Shown: positions 1 through 9,655 of the stretch, piece after piece | How positions within the stretch are numbered: position 1 is the first letter of the stretch | How the letters are laid out: every line of letters begins with the position of its first letter | DNA from: Bacteroidota bacterium | Lineage (GTDB): Bacteria > Bacteroidota > Bacteroidia > Chitinophagales > Chitinophagaceae | Reading direction: 5' to 3' | Assembly: GCA_023386045.1 (NCBI GenBank) | Contig: JAEWKK010000010.1 | Span: 1 to 64,000, forward strand | Length of the DNA stretch: 64,000 nucleotides | The notes under the pieces: model-generated | Told to the model about the DNA's origin: nothing | Seen by the model: only the letters and a program-made list of their open reading frames with translations | The model's database searches: none | Translations under genes and position numbers: made by a program

Positions 1-650
1 AGACAGAGAACACCCAGGACGTAGGTGGTGGTCTCAATGTAGGCTGGCAGGATAATAATGACTGGATGGATTATTCCGTAAACCTGGCAACTTCAGGTTC
101 CTATACCGTGAACTTCCGTGTGGCTTCCTTCTTCTCTGGTGCTCAGTTCCAGCTCAGAAACTCGGCTGGTGCAGTACTCACTACCGTAACGGTTCCTAAC
201 ACAGGTTCTTTCCAAAGCTGGCAGACCGTGTCTGCACAGGTATCACTGCCTGCAGGACAACAGACGCTGCGCCTCTATACTTCCAATGCCAATGGCGGAT
301 GGAATATCAACTGGTGGGAGATCCTCTCCGGAACTACTTCGGCAAGAGGTGGCAGCGCAAGCGTGGAGGAAGTAGTGGCTAACACTCCTTCTACTTCTGC
401 AGGACTGCAACTCTATCCCAACCCGGTCAGAGACAGGGTGATGCTGAAGGTGAGCAACGAACTCACAGGGCGCATGATGGTGGAAATAAAAGACCTGAAG
501 AGTGCGAGTGTAAAACAGTTTGCTCTTAACAAAGCCAGTAAGGGAACCATGCAGACCTACCTGTCGCTGGGTGAACTGCCCGCTGGCCAGTACATCATTA
601 CCATCTCCATGAAAGATTATCAATTGTCAAAACAGTTGATCAAACAATAA
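1..650 (+). CDS. CBM6 / T9SS sorting-domain secreted protein, 5'-truncated by window
   Basis: The reading frame is open from base 3, so the gene starts before the window; the first Met at 66 is internal. What remains is the end of a carbohydrate-binding module of family 6 (VGWQDNNDWMDY, then GGWNINWWE) followed by a type IX secretion C-terminal sorting domain (LQLYPNPVRD to the end KQLIKQ). Such proteins are exported by Sec, cross the outer membrane through T9SS, and are released or surface-anchored; CBM6 binds polysaccharide chains. The tail is a close paralogue of the 1016-residue gene at 2735, down to the final KDY...KQ. The catalytic or main domain lies outside the window, so the substrate cannot be given. 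Confidence 0.85.
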   Translation, partial: TENTQDVGGGLNVGWQDNNDWMDYSVNLATSGSYTVNFRVASFFSGAQFQLRNSAGAVLTTVTVPNTGSFQSWQTVSAQVSLPAGQQTLRLYTSNANGGWNINWWEILSGTTSARGGSASVEEVVANTPSTSAGLQLYPNPVRDRVMLKVSNELTGRMMVEIKDLKSASVKQFALNKASKGTMQTYLSLGELPAGQYIITISMKDYQLSKQLIKQ

Positions 651-670
651 GAGATTTTAAAGAAATAAAG

Positions 671-699
671 ATCCCTGGCTATAGCCGGGGATTTTTTTT
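671..699 (+). terminator. Rho-independent terminator of the CBM6/T9SS gene
   Basis: A 9-bp stem (671-679 with 684-692, one T-G wobble), a TATA loop, then a run of eight T on the plus strand. It lies 20 bases after the stop codon at 650. Confidence 0.9.
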
Positions 700-760
700 G
701 TCCGGGCATGATACTTTCATGGCAAATCAAACTTATTATCTTTAAGTCTTACTGACCAAT

Positions 761-1810
761 ATGCATAAAATCCTGCGTTACCTTTTTATTGCCATCCTGT
801 TCCCTTTGCTGGTTCATTATGTTTTTTATTACCAGCTGACCACTAATTATACAAAAGATGCATTTTCTGAGCAGGGCTTCAGGAATATTTACGATACCAA
901 GGTTTATAAATCAAGACAGCTAGGAAAACAATTGCATTTATGGGTGTATTTAAAATTGTCTTCTGTTAACAAGATGAAAAGTCTTCAGGAGAAAAAGAAT
1001 GATGAAGCCAATCCATTGAATACTAAACGACTTGCCTTCATGGATGCCAACGCAGATCCTGTTTTTTATCTTACTTACTTCCTGATCGCCGTCTTCTTTA
1101 CAGTATTGACTGCCCTGATTCTTCTATATACACTTGACGATCCGAAACTTTTTAACCTATCGCAATCCTTTAAAGATCTTATAGTACTGTTTTTCGTTCT
1201 TGTCATTGGCTTCACCCAATTTGTTGTTACACCCTATGATACCGTTGGCTACTTCTTCCAGGCTGCGGGCATGTTGCTGTTTCTGAAATATTTTACCACT
1301 GGCAAAACAGTTTTTTTCGCGGGGTTACTGCTTACCATAGTCATTGCTACTTTCAACAGGGAAACCTCTCTCCTGATCCTGAGCTTTATGGCGGCGGTTT
1401 ATTATTTTGTGTACCGGCTGAATCCAGTCTGGATCAAAAAAATGATCTTACCCGTGCTTTGTTTTGTACTTCCTTATTTATACCTGAAACTATTCCAGGG
1501 AGGCGGTGCCGCATTTACAGATGAAAACAAACTGGCAGTAAATCTGGATATCAGGAACAGTTATGCCATCCGGGGTCTTGCGTTTTCGGCATTCATTCTT
1601 TATTTCATACTCGTAACCATAAACAGGTACAAATCTCCGCTGGTAAAATTCTTTTTGTTTTTTGCCCTGCCTTATCTCATTATCATACATGCAGTAGGTG
1701 TGATGATCGAATACAGGTTATGGCTTCCCGTGCTGGAAGGCGCCATCCTGCTGGCTTTGATACAACCTTCATCCCTGCAATTACCTTTCGTTGCTAAGGA
1801 AAAAGTGTAA
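761..1810 (+). CDS. Polytopic inner-membrane protein, unknown function
   Basis: 349 residues with about nine to ten hydrophobic segments, the first at residues 4-24. A soluble loop of roughly 80 residues (about 25-100) follows it and would lie outside the cytoplasm if the N-terminus is inside. The rest is closely packed helices. An NRET motif at residues 199-202, at the start of a helix, recalls membrane glycosyltransferase-like proteins, but I see no catalytic signature firm enough to name a family. It stands alone between a terminator and a 368-bp gap. It is a real gene by length, coherent membrane topology and codon use; its role is unknown. Confidence 0.75.
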   Translation: MHKILRYLFIAILFPLLVHYVFYYQLTTNYTKDAFSEQGFRNIYDTKVYKSRQLGKQLHLWVYLKLSSVNKMKSLQEKKNDEANPLNTKRLAFMDANADPVFYLTYFLIAVFFTVLTALILLYTLDDPKLFNLSQSFKDLIVLFFVLVIGFTQFVVTPYDTVGYFFQAAGMLLFLKYFTTGKTVFFAGLLLTIVIATFNRETSLLILSFMAAVYYFVYRLNPVWIKKMILPVLCFVLPYLYLKLFQGGGAAFTDENKLAVNLDIRNSYAIRGLAFSAFILYFILVTINRYKSPLVKFFLFFALPYLIIIHAVGVMIEYRLWLPVLEGAILLALIQPSSLQLPFVAKEKV

Positions 1811-2178
1811 ACAATCAATCTTCCAGGAAAGTAAAATTGTTAATGAAATAACAATGAAAATAACTTCCCTGAAAAATATTTCGAGTAGGATTTCAGTACC
1901 GTTACTTGCATGAATGGTTGATACCAGTCAATAATTACTGAGTGAATATTTTTTCATCCCTTTAAAGAACCCTTTCACCGAGAGCACACTCAAAAAAAAC
2001 TCCAACAGGTGTAAATTGGCATAGTTATCGCCAAGTGAGGCAGTCTATCCACACCCATTGAATTCTCATTACCGTAATTGAATTCCTGCAAAGAATATTC
2101 GATTCGAACCAGCCAATACTACTCAAGATCACAACCAATTTTCATTAACACCAGGTTTAATTTTTCAAACACCAATCT
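1811..2178. other. 368-bp intergenic gap with one small inverted repeat
   Basis: No ORF or RNA gene is seen. A perfect 7-bp inverted repeat (ATTGTTA at 1836-1842, TAACAAT at 1849-1855) lies just after the stop of the membrane-protein gene. It has no T-run, so it is not a convincing terminator. No TAnnTTTG promoter was found upstream of the next gene. Confidence 0.5.
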
Positions 2179-2670
2179 ATGAACAAACACAAATTTTTTG
2201 TCCTTGGGATCAGTCTCTCATTGCTGGCAGTTTCATGCAGAAAACAGGATGTTGTAAGCGATAAAGCCTCCCCGGAAGTTATGCTTTCTGAATGGAAAGC
2301 CATGAACAACTGGAGTGCTTTGAAAGAAGACAAGTACACATCGTACAACAATAGTATCACTGATAATGCTCTTACAGTTGATGTTATTGAAAATGGTCTG
2401 GTACTGGTATACATGAAAGCCGGTACCCATATCGAATCGCTTCCTTTCCAACAAAAAGGAAAAACAGATGCCTACTGGTATTACCAGGTATCAGAAAATA
2501 CCATTCAGCTGAATGCCTATGTTTATTCAGCAGCAGCCATCAGTAACCAGCAGGCTTTCAGGTATTTTATCATTAATGCAGATAAGCTCAAATCCCTGGA
2601 GGAAAACGGACATTCCCAGTCAGAGCTCATGTCATTGAACTATGAAAACGCCGCAGCACTTCTGAAATAA
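2179..2670 (+). CDS. Small lipoprotein, unknown function
   Basis: 163 residues. The N-terminus is a lipoprotein signal: a basic start (MNKHK), a hydrophobic core and the lipobox LAVSC with the lipid-bearing Cys at residue 20, followed by RKQD. The mature part is small and polar, with no domain I recognise. The region around YWYYQVSENTIQLNAY suggests a beta-rich fold. It sits 64 bp upstream of the large CBM6/T9SS gene on the same strand and could share its transcript. The function is unknown. Confidence 0.7.
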   Translation: MNKHKFFVLGISLSLLAVSCRKQDVVSDKASPEVMLSEWKAMNNWSALKEDKYTSYNNSITDNALTVDVIENGLVLVYMKAGTHIESLPFQQKGKTDAYWYYQVSENTIQLNAYVYSAAAISNQQAFRYFIINADKLKSLEENGHSQSELMSLNYENAAALLK

Positions 2671-2734
2671 GTGTTGCCCATAAGCCTTTTAAAAGCTTTT
2701 AAATAAGCTAACCAACCTCGAATCTTTAATAATT

Positions 2735-5700
2735 ATGAAAAACCTTTTTTCTTTCGCTTACACGAAAGCAATTATAGTATTTCTTGCCTTCGTGCTGATC
2801 TTTTCAGGTAGTGCTTCCGCAAAAAAGATCTACCCCGTAAAAGGATCCGATAATAGCGTTTACATCTACGGACCTACTTACAATTTCGCTCCTGGCGACA
2901 CATTCGTATTAAAAGCCAGCAGCGGCCCCTATTCATTTATGGAACTGATTTCCGTCAATGGAACAGCATCAGCACCTGTTGTTGTGATCAATGAAGGGGG
3001 ACAGGTGAATGTGAGCCAGTTCCGCATCAGGCATTGCCGCTACCTGAAAGTACGTGGTGTGGGAAGTGCCTCTGCCAACTATGGTTTCTACATGACTTCT
3101 CCTTACCAGTACCAGACAGCTTTTGATATCATGGGTCGTTCTGCTAATGTGGAAGTCAGCAATGTTGATATCAATACCATGGGCTATGGATTCTTCATCA
3201 AGCAGGAAGCTTCCTGCGAAGATTCATTGCAGGCCCCAAACTGGGTTCTTGATAACATCTCCGTTCACGATTCCAGGATCACTAATATTTACCAGGAAGG
3301 ATTTTATGCAGGATCAACTGCTCCTAATGGTGAAAGATCCATTGTTTGTAATGGTGTTACTATTAATCCTATTCCGCTTCGTCTTGGAAATATCAAGATC
3401 TATAACAACATCATTGACAAGACCGGCCGTGGCGGCATACAGCTGTCCAATGCACCTTATGGTAATAATGAGATCTATAATAATACCATCAGTAATTGCG
3501 GTACGGAGCTGAACGACTGGCAGGGAAATGGTATCGTGCTTGGCGCTTATACTTCTGCCTATGTTCATGATAACAATATCAACCAGACATTAAGCAGTGG
3601 GATTTTTTCATTGGGGGCCGGTCTTGTGAGGATAGAAAACAATACTGTAAATAACAGTGGATCTCTGAATGGAAAAACTGTCAATTATTCATCCAGTATC
3701 TATATGGATACCAGGCAGACAAATCCCATTATTCCATTGCAGTTCATCATCAAGAACAATACCCTGGGAACCTGCACAGGTGGATACCATGTAAGAATTT
3801 ATAAAGGGCTTTACCCTTATGCCACAAACAATATCTATTGTAATAATAACGCCCTTACAGGTGGTCCTGCAGCGGCAACTATTGAAACAGGTATTAGTTA
3901 TACAGGTTGTACCAATAACCAGTCGCCTACAGTGAATGCCGGTACAGCACAAACCATAACCTTACCGGTTTCCAGCGTTACACTCAATGGTTCTGCTACT
4001 GATGCCGATGGCACCATTGCATCTTATCAATGGTCGCAGGTATCAGGTCCTGCAACAGCCGTAATAGCTTCAGTTGGTTCTGCTTCTACCCTGGTTTCGG
4101 CACTGGTAGCAGGTACTTATAGTTTCAAACTAACAGCTACAGATAATGCAGGTGCTACAGGTTCTGCAACTGTTACGATTACTGTGAACAATAGCACTTC
4201 AACCACTCCAACTTCAGGTTCTTCTATTAAGATAGAAGCAGAAAGTTTTACTCAGATGAATGGAGTACAGACAGAGAATACACAGGATGTTGGCGGCGGA
4301 TTAAATGTAGGCTGGCAGGATAATAACGACTGGATGGATTATGCGGTGAACATCGCTACTGCGGGAACTTATACAGTAAACTTCCGTGTAGCCTCTTATT
4401 TCACCGGTGCTCAGTTCCAGGTGAAAAAAGCTGATGGCACTTTGCTTACAACAGTAACTGTTCCTAATACTGGTTCCTTCCAGACATGGCAAACCATTTC
4501 GGCGCAGGTTGCACTTGCTGCCGGGCAACAAAATATCAGGATTGTGACTTCAAACGCTAATGGCGGATGGAATATCAACTGGTGGGAAGTTGCAGGTGCT
4601 TCTACAGGAAGTGATCCAACACCAACTCCTCCACCTCCAACTACAACAGATCCTTCCACATCTACCGGATCAATTAAAATAGAAGCAGAAAGCTTTACTC
4701 AGATGAGTGGAGTGCAAACAGAGAATACAAACGATGTGGGTGGCGGATTGAATGTAGGCTGGCAGGATAATAACGACTGGATGGATTATTCAGTGAACAT
4801 CGCTACAGCAGGAACTTATACAGTAAACTTCCGTGTAGCTTCTTATTTCACAGGTGCCCAATTCCAGTTGAAGAAGTCTGATGGAACAGTACTTACTACA
4901 GTAACAGTTCCCAATACTGGTTCTTTCCAAAACTGGCAGACCATTTCCGCTTCAGTAGCTCTTGCTGCCGGACAACAAACCCTGCGTTTGTTTACAAGCA
5001 ATGCCAATGGCGGATGGAACATCAACTGGTGGGAAATCGCAGGCGCTTCATCAGGTACAACCACTAATCCTCCAACAACAACTACTCCAACTGCACCAGC
5101 CACTACTAAAGTAGAAGCAGAAAGTTATACCGCTATGCAGGGAATCCAAACTGAGAACACAATGGATGAAGGTGGTGGATTGAATGTAGGCTGGCAGGAT
5201 TCAAACGACTGGATGGATTATTCTGTAAATATTGCTACAGCAGGAAACTATACCGTGAAATTCAGAGTTGCTTCGTATTTCACTGGTGCACAATTCCAGT
5301 TGAGAAACAGTGCAGGAAATGTACTGACAACAGTGACCGTTCCCAATACAGGAAACTTCCAGACGTGGACAACAGTAACTGCTTCCGTTTCGTTACCAGC
5401 TGGGCAGCAAACACTTCGCATTCATACCAATAATGCGAATGGTGGATGGAATTTCAACTGGATGGAATTTGTGGCCTCTGCCTCAGGAACAACAGCAGCG
5501 GTTACAGGCAAGGCGGAAGATATAAGCAGTGGTACCACACTTAGTGTATTCCCTGCTGTTGTAAAAGATAAGTTCATGTTCAAACTGAATAATGCTCTTA
5601 CAGGAACTCTTAAAATAGCTGTTAAGGATACAAAAGGTGAAGTGGTAAAACAGTTCCAACTGGTTAAGAAAACTTCAGGTACCACGCAGTCTTATTTATC

Positions 5701-5785
5701 CATAGGAGACCTGTCGGCAGGAACCTATACTTTGGAATTGACTATGAAAGACTATGTTGAAACAAAAGAGATCGTTAAGCAATAA
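2735..5785 (+). CDS. Secreted beta-helix / PKD-like / triple-CBM6 protein with T9SS sorting domain
   Basis: 1016 residues. Domains in order: Sec signal peptide (about 1-29, ending SASA); a parallel right-handed beta-helix (about 35-385; repeated N-N-x-I short strands, as in pectate-lyase-like folds); a PKD/REJ-like beta-sandwich (about 395-485); three family 6 carbohydrate-binding modules (about 497-618, 645-768, 790-911), joined by Thr/Pro-rich linkers; and a T9SS sorting domain (about 935-1016). Each CBM6 keeps the aromatic ligand-site motifs GWQD and WN(I/F)NW. The usual YPNP entry motif of the sorting domain is changed here to VFPAVV. The likely role is a surface or released polysaccharide-binding enzyme; the beta-helix would carry any lyase or hydrolase activity, but I cannot identify catalytic residues. 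Confidence 0.88.
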   Translation: MKNLFSFAYTKAIIVFLAFVLIFSGSASAKKIYPVKGSDNSVYIYGPTYNFAPGDTFVLKASSGPYSFMELISVNGTASAPVVVINEGGQVNVSQFRIRHCRYLKVRGVGSASANYGFYMTSPYQYQTAFDIMGRSANVEVSNVDINTMGYGFFIKQEASCEDSLQAPNWVLDNISVHDSRITNIYQEGFYAGSTAPNGERSIVCNGVTINPIPLRLGNIKIYNNIIDKTGRGGIQLSNAPYGNNEIYNNTISNCGTELNDWQGNGIVLGAYTSAYVHDNNINQTLSSGIFSLGAGLVRIENNTVNNSGSLNGKTVNYSSSIYMDTRQTNPIIPLQFIIKNNTLGTCTGGYHVRIYKGLYPYATNNIYCNNNALTGGPAAATIETGISYTGCTNNQSPTVNAGTAQTITLPVSSVTLNGSATDADGTIASYQWSQVSGPATAVIASVGSASTLVSALVAGTYSFKLTATDNAGATGSATVTITVNNSTSTTPTSGSSIKIEAESFTQMNGVQTENTQDVGGGLNVGWQDNNDWMDYAVNIATAGTYTVNFRVASYFTGAQFQVKKADGTLLTTVTVPNTGSFQTWQTISAQVALAAGQQNIRIVTSNANGGWNINWWEVAGASTGSDPTPTPPPPTTTDPSTSTGSIKIEAESFTQMSGVQTENTNDVGGGLNVGWQDNNDWMDYSVNIATAGTYTVNFRVASYFTGAQFQLKKSDGTVLTTVTVPNTGSFQNWQTISASVALAAGQQTLRLFTSNANGGWNINWWEIAGASSGTTTNPPTTTTPTAPATTKVEAESYTAMQGIQTENTMDEGGGLNVGWQDSNDWMDYSVNIATAGNYTVKFRVASYFTGAQFQLRNSAGNVLTTVTVPNTGNFQTWTTVTASVSLPAGQQTLRIHTNNANGGWNFNWMEFVASASGTTAAVTGKAEDISSGTTLSVFPAVVKDKFMFKLNNALTGTLKIAVKDTKGEVVKQFQLVKKTSGTTQSYLSIGDLSAGTYTLELTMKDYVETKEIVKQ

Positions 5786-5804
5786 AGATTTATTGATCAT
5801 AGAA

Positions 5805-5834
5805 AAAGGGCTGCACTCGCAGCCCTTTCTTTTT
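5805..5834. terminator. Bidirectional terminator between convergent genes
   Basis: A 7-bp GC-rich stem (GGGCTGC 5808-5814, GCAGCCC 5819-5825), loop ACTC, extended by AAA/TTT flanks and a T-rich tail on both strands. It lies between the plus-strand stop at 5785 and the minus-strand stop at 5851 and can serve both. Confidence 0.88.
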
Positions 5835-5850
5835 ATAGTTTGATTGCTGA

Positions 5851-7692
5851 TTATTCCCTGATCAGTTGAACCACCTGGTTACCTGCCCTGAAGAAATAAA
5901 TTCCTTTTTGCAATCCACTGAGATCAACTGATGTTGACAGATCATTTCCATTTCCTTTAACCGTCCAGTTTCTGATAACATGACCCGAAATATCCACCAG
6001 CTGCATTTGAATCAAAGAAGCAGTATGCTTCAACTGTACCTGCAATACATCTTTTACAGGGTTAGGAAAAACTGTTAGCCCTTGTTCTGCATCATATTTT
6101 ACAGCCACTATCCTGCTGTAACTGAAACTGCCATCAATGTTTACGATCCTGAGCCTGTAAAAATTAGTTGCAGGTAAAGGCTGAATATCCATAAAGGAAT
6201 ATTTTTTTTCCCTTGCACTGTTTCCTGCTGCATCAACAGTTCCTATAAAAACAAAATCTTTTGCATTTTCGCTTCTTTCAATATCAAAATACCAGCTGTT
6301 TTCTTCGGAAGATGTTTTCCAGTTGAGTGTAACCTGCCTGGATTGCTTTGATGCAGTAAAAGAAAACAGGCTTACAGGCAGTGCATTTCCAACATTATTG
6401 ATTCTTGTAAGAGCGATGCTGACACCTGTAACGCCACCAAATATGATATTACTACCCTGGAGAGCTATGCCGTACCCCCAGTCATCTCCCACGAAATCAA
6501 TGATGTTGACGCCAGCAAAATCAGGAGCTGTTCCTGCATTGTTAAATGCATTATCCAGCGACCCGTCAGCATTGAACCTGGCAATGGAAAAATCATAATC
6601 CATCCCATTGTAAGAATAGCCACCAAGAACAATATCGAGGTTGGACAGAAGTACCATTGAGTATGCCCGGTCATCATCCCCTGAAAGATCAAGGGTTATT
6701 TTACCAGTTCCATTCCAGTAAGTATCCAGACTGCCATTGCTATTATAAAGAACCATGGCAAAATCATTATTGGTAGCCGTCATATAGCTTGAACCTGCAA
6801 CTATTATTTTGCCTGTGGTATTGTGAATCACCAGGTCATAGGCAACATCGCTACCTCCATCACCTATGATGGTTGTAAGTTGACCATCACCATCAAAACC
6901 CGTATCGGGAGAACCGTTGGCATTAAATCGTGCAATAGCAAAAACACTGGTGCCGTCAAAGCTGGTACCGGCTGCAATGATCTTTCCATCAGCCTGGATC
7001 TTTACTGCATAAGCCACAGCTACAGAACCACCAAATGAAGTAGTTAGTATTCCATCTGAGTCGAAACTCGTATCAAGAACTCCATCCGATATGTTATAAC
7101 AAACCAGGGCAAAGTCCTGGAACAATCCCATTGTAGCATAACCTGCCACAACAATTTTTCCTCCAGCCTGGGTTACGCTGTAAGCTGCATCATCACTACC
7201 TATAGGTGTAATGAATTTGCCATTGCCATTTCCATTGTTGCCATCAAAGCCCAGGTCAAGTGTGCCATCGCTGTTGAATCTTGCTATTGCAAAAACTCTT
7301 AAGCCGCTGCTGATCCTGTAACCCGCCACGATGATCTTTCCATCTGCCTGAACTGTTAAAGCCGTAGCTACATCATCACCACCAAAATCAGTCAATACAA
7401 TTCCATCTGCATTACCGGCATCACCATCAAATGTGGGATCCAACTGTCCATCCATATCAAAACGGGAAAGAGCAAAATCATAAGTGCTGTTGGAAGAATT
7501 ATAAACAGAAGAACAATGAAGGATCTTTCCGTTGGGCAGGGTGACTGTTTTATTGATTTCATCCATCACAGCACCAGAAGGTGGAGTTTCTGTGGTAAAC
7601 CCAGATGAACCAAAGGTCAGGTCAACCGTTCCGTCCTGTGAATAGGAAAGATGAAAAAGAAAGCAGGTAAGTACAATAAAAAGCATTCTCAT
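5851..7692 (-). CDS. Secreted delta-60 repeat protein with T9SS sorting domain
   Basis: 613 residues. A signal peptide (about 1-18, ending SYS-Q) precedes seven or so delta-60 repeats. Each carries the signature of a FxxDGxLDxxF segment, a GxxD segment with D-x-A, and QADGKI(I/V)xxG. They are expected to build a beta-propeller-like surface domain. A fibronectin-like segment (about 430-520; LNWKTSSEENSWYFDIERS) and a T9SS sorting domain (FPNPVKDVLQVQL to LIRE) follow. Proteins of this type are exported cell-surface or released proteins of unknown ligand. It converges with the CBM6/T9SS gene and stands alone. Confidence 0.85.
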   Translation of the reverse strand: MRMLFIVLTCFLFHLSYSQDGTVDLTFGSSGFTTETPPSGAVMDEINKTVTLPNGKILHCSSVYNSSNSTYDFALSRFDMDGQLDPTFDGDAGNADGIVLTDFGGDDVATALTVQADGKIIVAGYRISSGLRVFAIARFNSDGTLDLGFDGNNGNGNGKFITPIGSDDAAYSVTQAGGKIVVAGYATMGLFQDFALVCYNISDGVLDTSFDSDGILTTSFGGSVAVAYAVKIQADGKIIAAGTSFDGTSVFAIARFNANGSPDTGFDGDGQLTTIIGDGGSDVAYDLVIHNTTGKIIVAGSSYMTATNNDFAMVLYNSNGSLDTYWNGTGKITLDLSGDDDRAYSMVLLSNLDIVLGGYSYNGMDYDFSIARFNADGSLDNAFNNAGTAPDFAGVNIIDFVGDDWGYGIALQGSNIIFGGVTGVSIALTRINNVGNALPVSLFSFTASKQSRQVTLNWKTSSEENSWYFDIERSENAKDFVFIGTVDAAGNSAREKKYSFMDIQPLPATNFYRLRIVNIDGSFSYSRIVAVKYDAEQGLTVFPNPVKDVLQVQLKHTASLIQMQLVDISGHVIRNWTVKGNGNDLSTSVDLSGLQKGIYFFRAGNQVVQLIRE

Positions 7693-8146
7693 GAGAGCAG
7701 CAGATTTAAATCGGATTAAAAGTGAACTTCAGGCTCTCACAAGATTGGGCGACCAAGATAATCAATTAGAGAAAAAAATTATAGTGATCTATCGAAAACT
7801 TTAAAAGCAAGCTGAATGAGATTAAATTACAGAATAAGAAAATGTATAAAGATTTCTTTTAAAGAGGGTTTCTCTACTTTTTAACTGGAGGAAGGATATG
7901 AGTTCATTTACTTATTCGAAAGAAGCAGGCATGCATGGTAAAGGTTAGTGAATTTTGAAGGAAATGAAAGTGATAAGTCAGACTTGTATTATTCCGCAAC
8001 AGGTTAAAAAAAGGCCTGAATAAAAATTCAAGCCCTTAACCATAATTTCTTTTTAGAAAGTGTTCGAATGTACTTGTAAAATTCCAACCATGAATAAGGA
8101 AAACACTTACTTCAGTGAAATAGTGTAATGAAGGCACTGATGATTT
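7693..8146. other. 454-bp intergenic gap
   Basis: It holds the leader of the delta-60 gene on one side and the terminator of mnmE (about 8006-8035) on the other. No further ORF, tRNA or repeat was seen. Confidence 0.6.
8006..8035 (-). terminator. Rho-independent terminator of mnmE
   Basis: On the minus strand a 9-bp stem (GGCTTGAAT with ATTCAGGCC, one wobble pair) is closed by a short T-rich loop and followed by seven T. It lies about 110 bp downstream of the mnmE stop. Confidence 0.8.
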
Positions 8147-9541
8147 TTACTTCCCGATACAGAACTTACTAAAAATATAATCCAGCTGGTCTTCGTTTGT
8201 GATCTCACCTGTTATCTCACCAAGGTATTGCAGGCTTCTCCTGATATCAAGCGAAAGCAGGTCTCCGGGTATCTTCTGTTCCAGTCCTTCTTTCACTTCT
8301 TTTAAAGCCTCACTCACCTGCACAAGGGAATGATAATGCCTGGCATTGGTGACGATCACATTTTCACCTACTACTTTATTTTGTAAAACAATATCGATCA
8401 TCTTTTCCTTGAGTACTTCGAGATGACTGCCCGCTTTTGCAGCAATAAATATGACTCCTTCCACCATTGCAAACTTTTCCCTTGCCGCTTTTTCATCAAT
8501 TGCATCTATCTTATTTCCTGTGAGTAGATAATTGATTCCCTGTTCTTTCATTTCCTGGGCTATGGTCACCAGTTCTTCAGCACTGATCTCGTTTACATCA
8601 AAAAGATAGATTACGATATCAGCCTGCTTCATCTTTTGCAGGCTTTTTTCTATACCATAGCTTTCAATCACATCTGAAGTATGCTTACGTATGCCTGCAG
8701 TATCTACCAGGCGGAAAAGAATGCCATCAATATTAATCACCTCTTCTATCGTGTCGCGTGTAGTTCCGGGGATCTCACTCACTATCGCCCTGTCTTCATT
8801 CAATAAGGCATTCAGCAGCGTTGATTTGCCTGCATTGGGTTTTCCAACAATGGCAACAGTTACACCATTCCTGATCACATTGCCCAACTGAAAAGATTTC
8901 AATAAGCCGCTGGTTTGGGAAATGGCATCCTCTACCAGTTGCATCAATGCGCTTCGGTCTGCAAATTCAACATCTTCCTGGGAGAAGTCGAGCTCCAGTT
9001 CTATTAAGGCAGAAAAGCGGATCAGTTGTTCACGCAGGTCCTTCAATGATTTTGAGAAACCTCCCCTGATATTATTGAGAGCAGTCTTATGTGAAGCATC
9101 TGTATTGCTGGCAATCAGGTCAGCCACAGCTTCTGCCTGAACCAGGTCAAGCTTTCCATTTAAAAATGCACGCTGTGTGAATTCACCGGGCCAGGCAAGC
9201 CTGGCTCCATGTGTTATGCAGGTATTGATCACCTGCTGCTGTACATAAGGAGATCCATGGCAACTTAATTCCACCACTTCTTCACCAGTGTATGACCGTG
9301 GTGCCTTAAATAAGGATACAACTACTTCATCCAGCACCTTTCCTTCATCCTTCAGAAACCCAACATGAAGCGTATGTGAGGGTTGCGCTGAAAGATCTTT
9401 TGATGGGAACAATTCATTTACAATTTTGATGGACTTATTTCCACTGAGCCGTATAACACCCAGGGCCCCAACACCAGGTGGCGTAGCAAGAGCAACAATA
9501 GTATCATCCCAGCCCGTCAGTTTTACATTCATGGTGGGCAA
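8147..9541 (-). CDS. mnmE: tRNA uridine-5-carboxymethylaminomethyl modification GTPase MnmE
   Basis: 464 residues, the usual length. MnmE with MnmG modifies U34 in the wobble position of tRNAs that read split codon boxes, using methylene-tetrahydrofolate and GTP hydrolysis. The N-terminal folate-binding domain starts at TIVALATPPGVGALGVIRLSG. The G domain has the G1 loop GKPNAGKST (about 232-240), the G3 motif DTAG, and the G4 motif NKID (about 343). The helical domain ends in the diagnostic CIGK, with the catalytic Cys at 461. Three Met residues lie near the start (1, 4); either is possible. It is a housekeeping gene, transcribed alone with its own terminator. Confidence 0.97.
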   Translation of the reverse strand: MPTMNVKLTGWDDTIVALATPPGVGALGVIRLSGNKSIKIVNELFPSKDLSAQPSHTLHVGFLKDEGKVLDEVVVSLFKAPRSYTGEEVVELSCHGSPYVQQQVINTCITHGARLAWPGEFTQRAFLNGKLDLVQAEAVADLIASNTDASHKTALNNIRGGFSKSLKDLREQLIRFSALIELELDFSQEDVEFADRSALMQLVEDAISQTSGLLKSFQLGNVIRNGVTVAIVGKPNAGKSTLLNALLNEDRAIVSEIPGTTRDTIEEVINIDGILFRLVDTAGIRKHTSDVIESYGIEKSLQKMKQADIVIYLFDVNEISAEELVTIAQEMKEQGINYLLTGNKIDAIDEKAAREKFAMVEGVIFIAAKAGSHLEVLKEKMIDIVLQNKVVGENVIVTNARHYHSLVQVSEALKEVKEGLEQKIPGDLLSLDIRRSLQYLGEITGEITNEDQLDYIFSKFCIGK

Positions 9542-9605
9542 AGTTAGAGTTTGACAGGAACAAAATTTCTGATGCTATTGTTACGGAGAAAGATGGTGAT
9601 GCAGG

Positions 9606-9635
9606 CAAAAAAAATCCCCTCCGTAAGGAAGGGAT
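9606..9635 (-). terminator. Rho-independent terminator of the exbB-exbD-exbD-tonB operon
   Basis: On the minus strand: ATCCCTTCC, loop TTAC, GGAGGGGAT, then eight T. It lies 20-50 bp after the tonB stop at 9656. Confidence 0.92.
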
Positions 9636-9655
9636 CTTCTATACATTCTGTTTAA

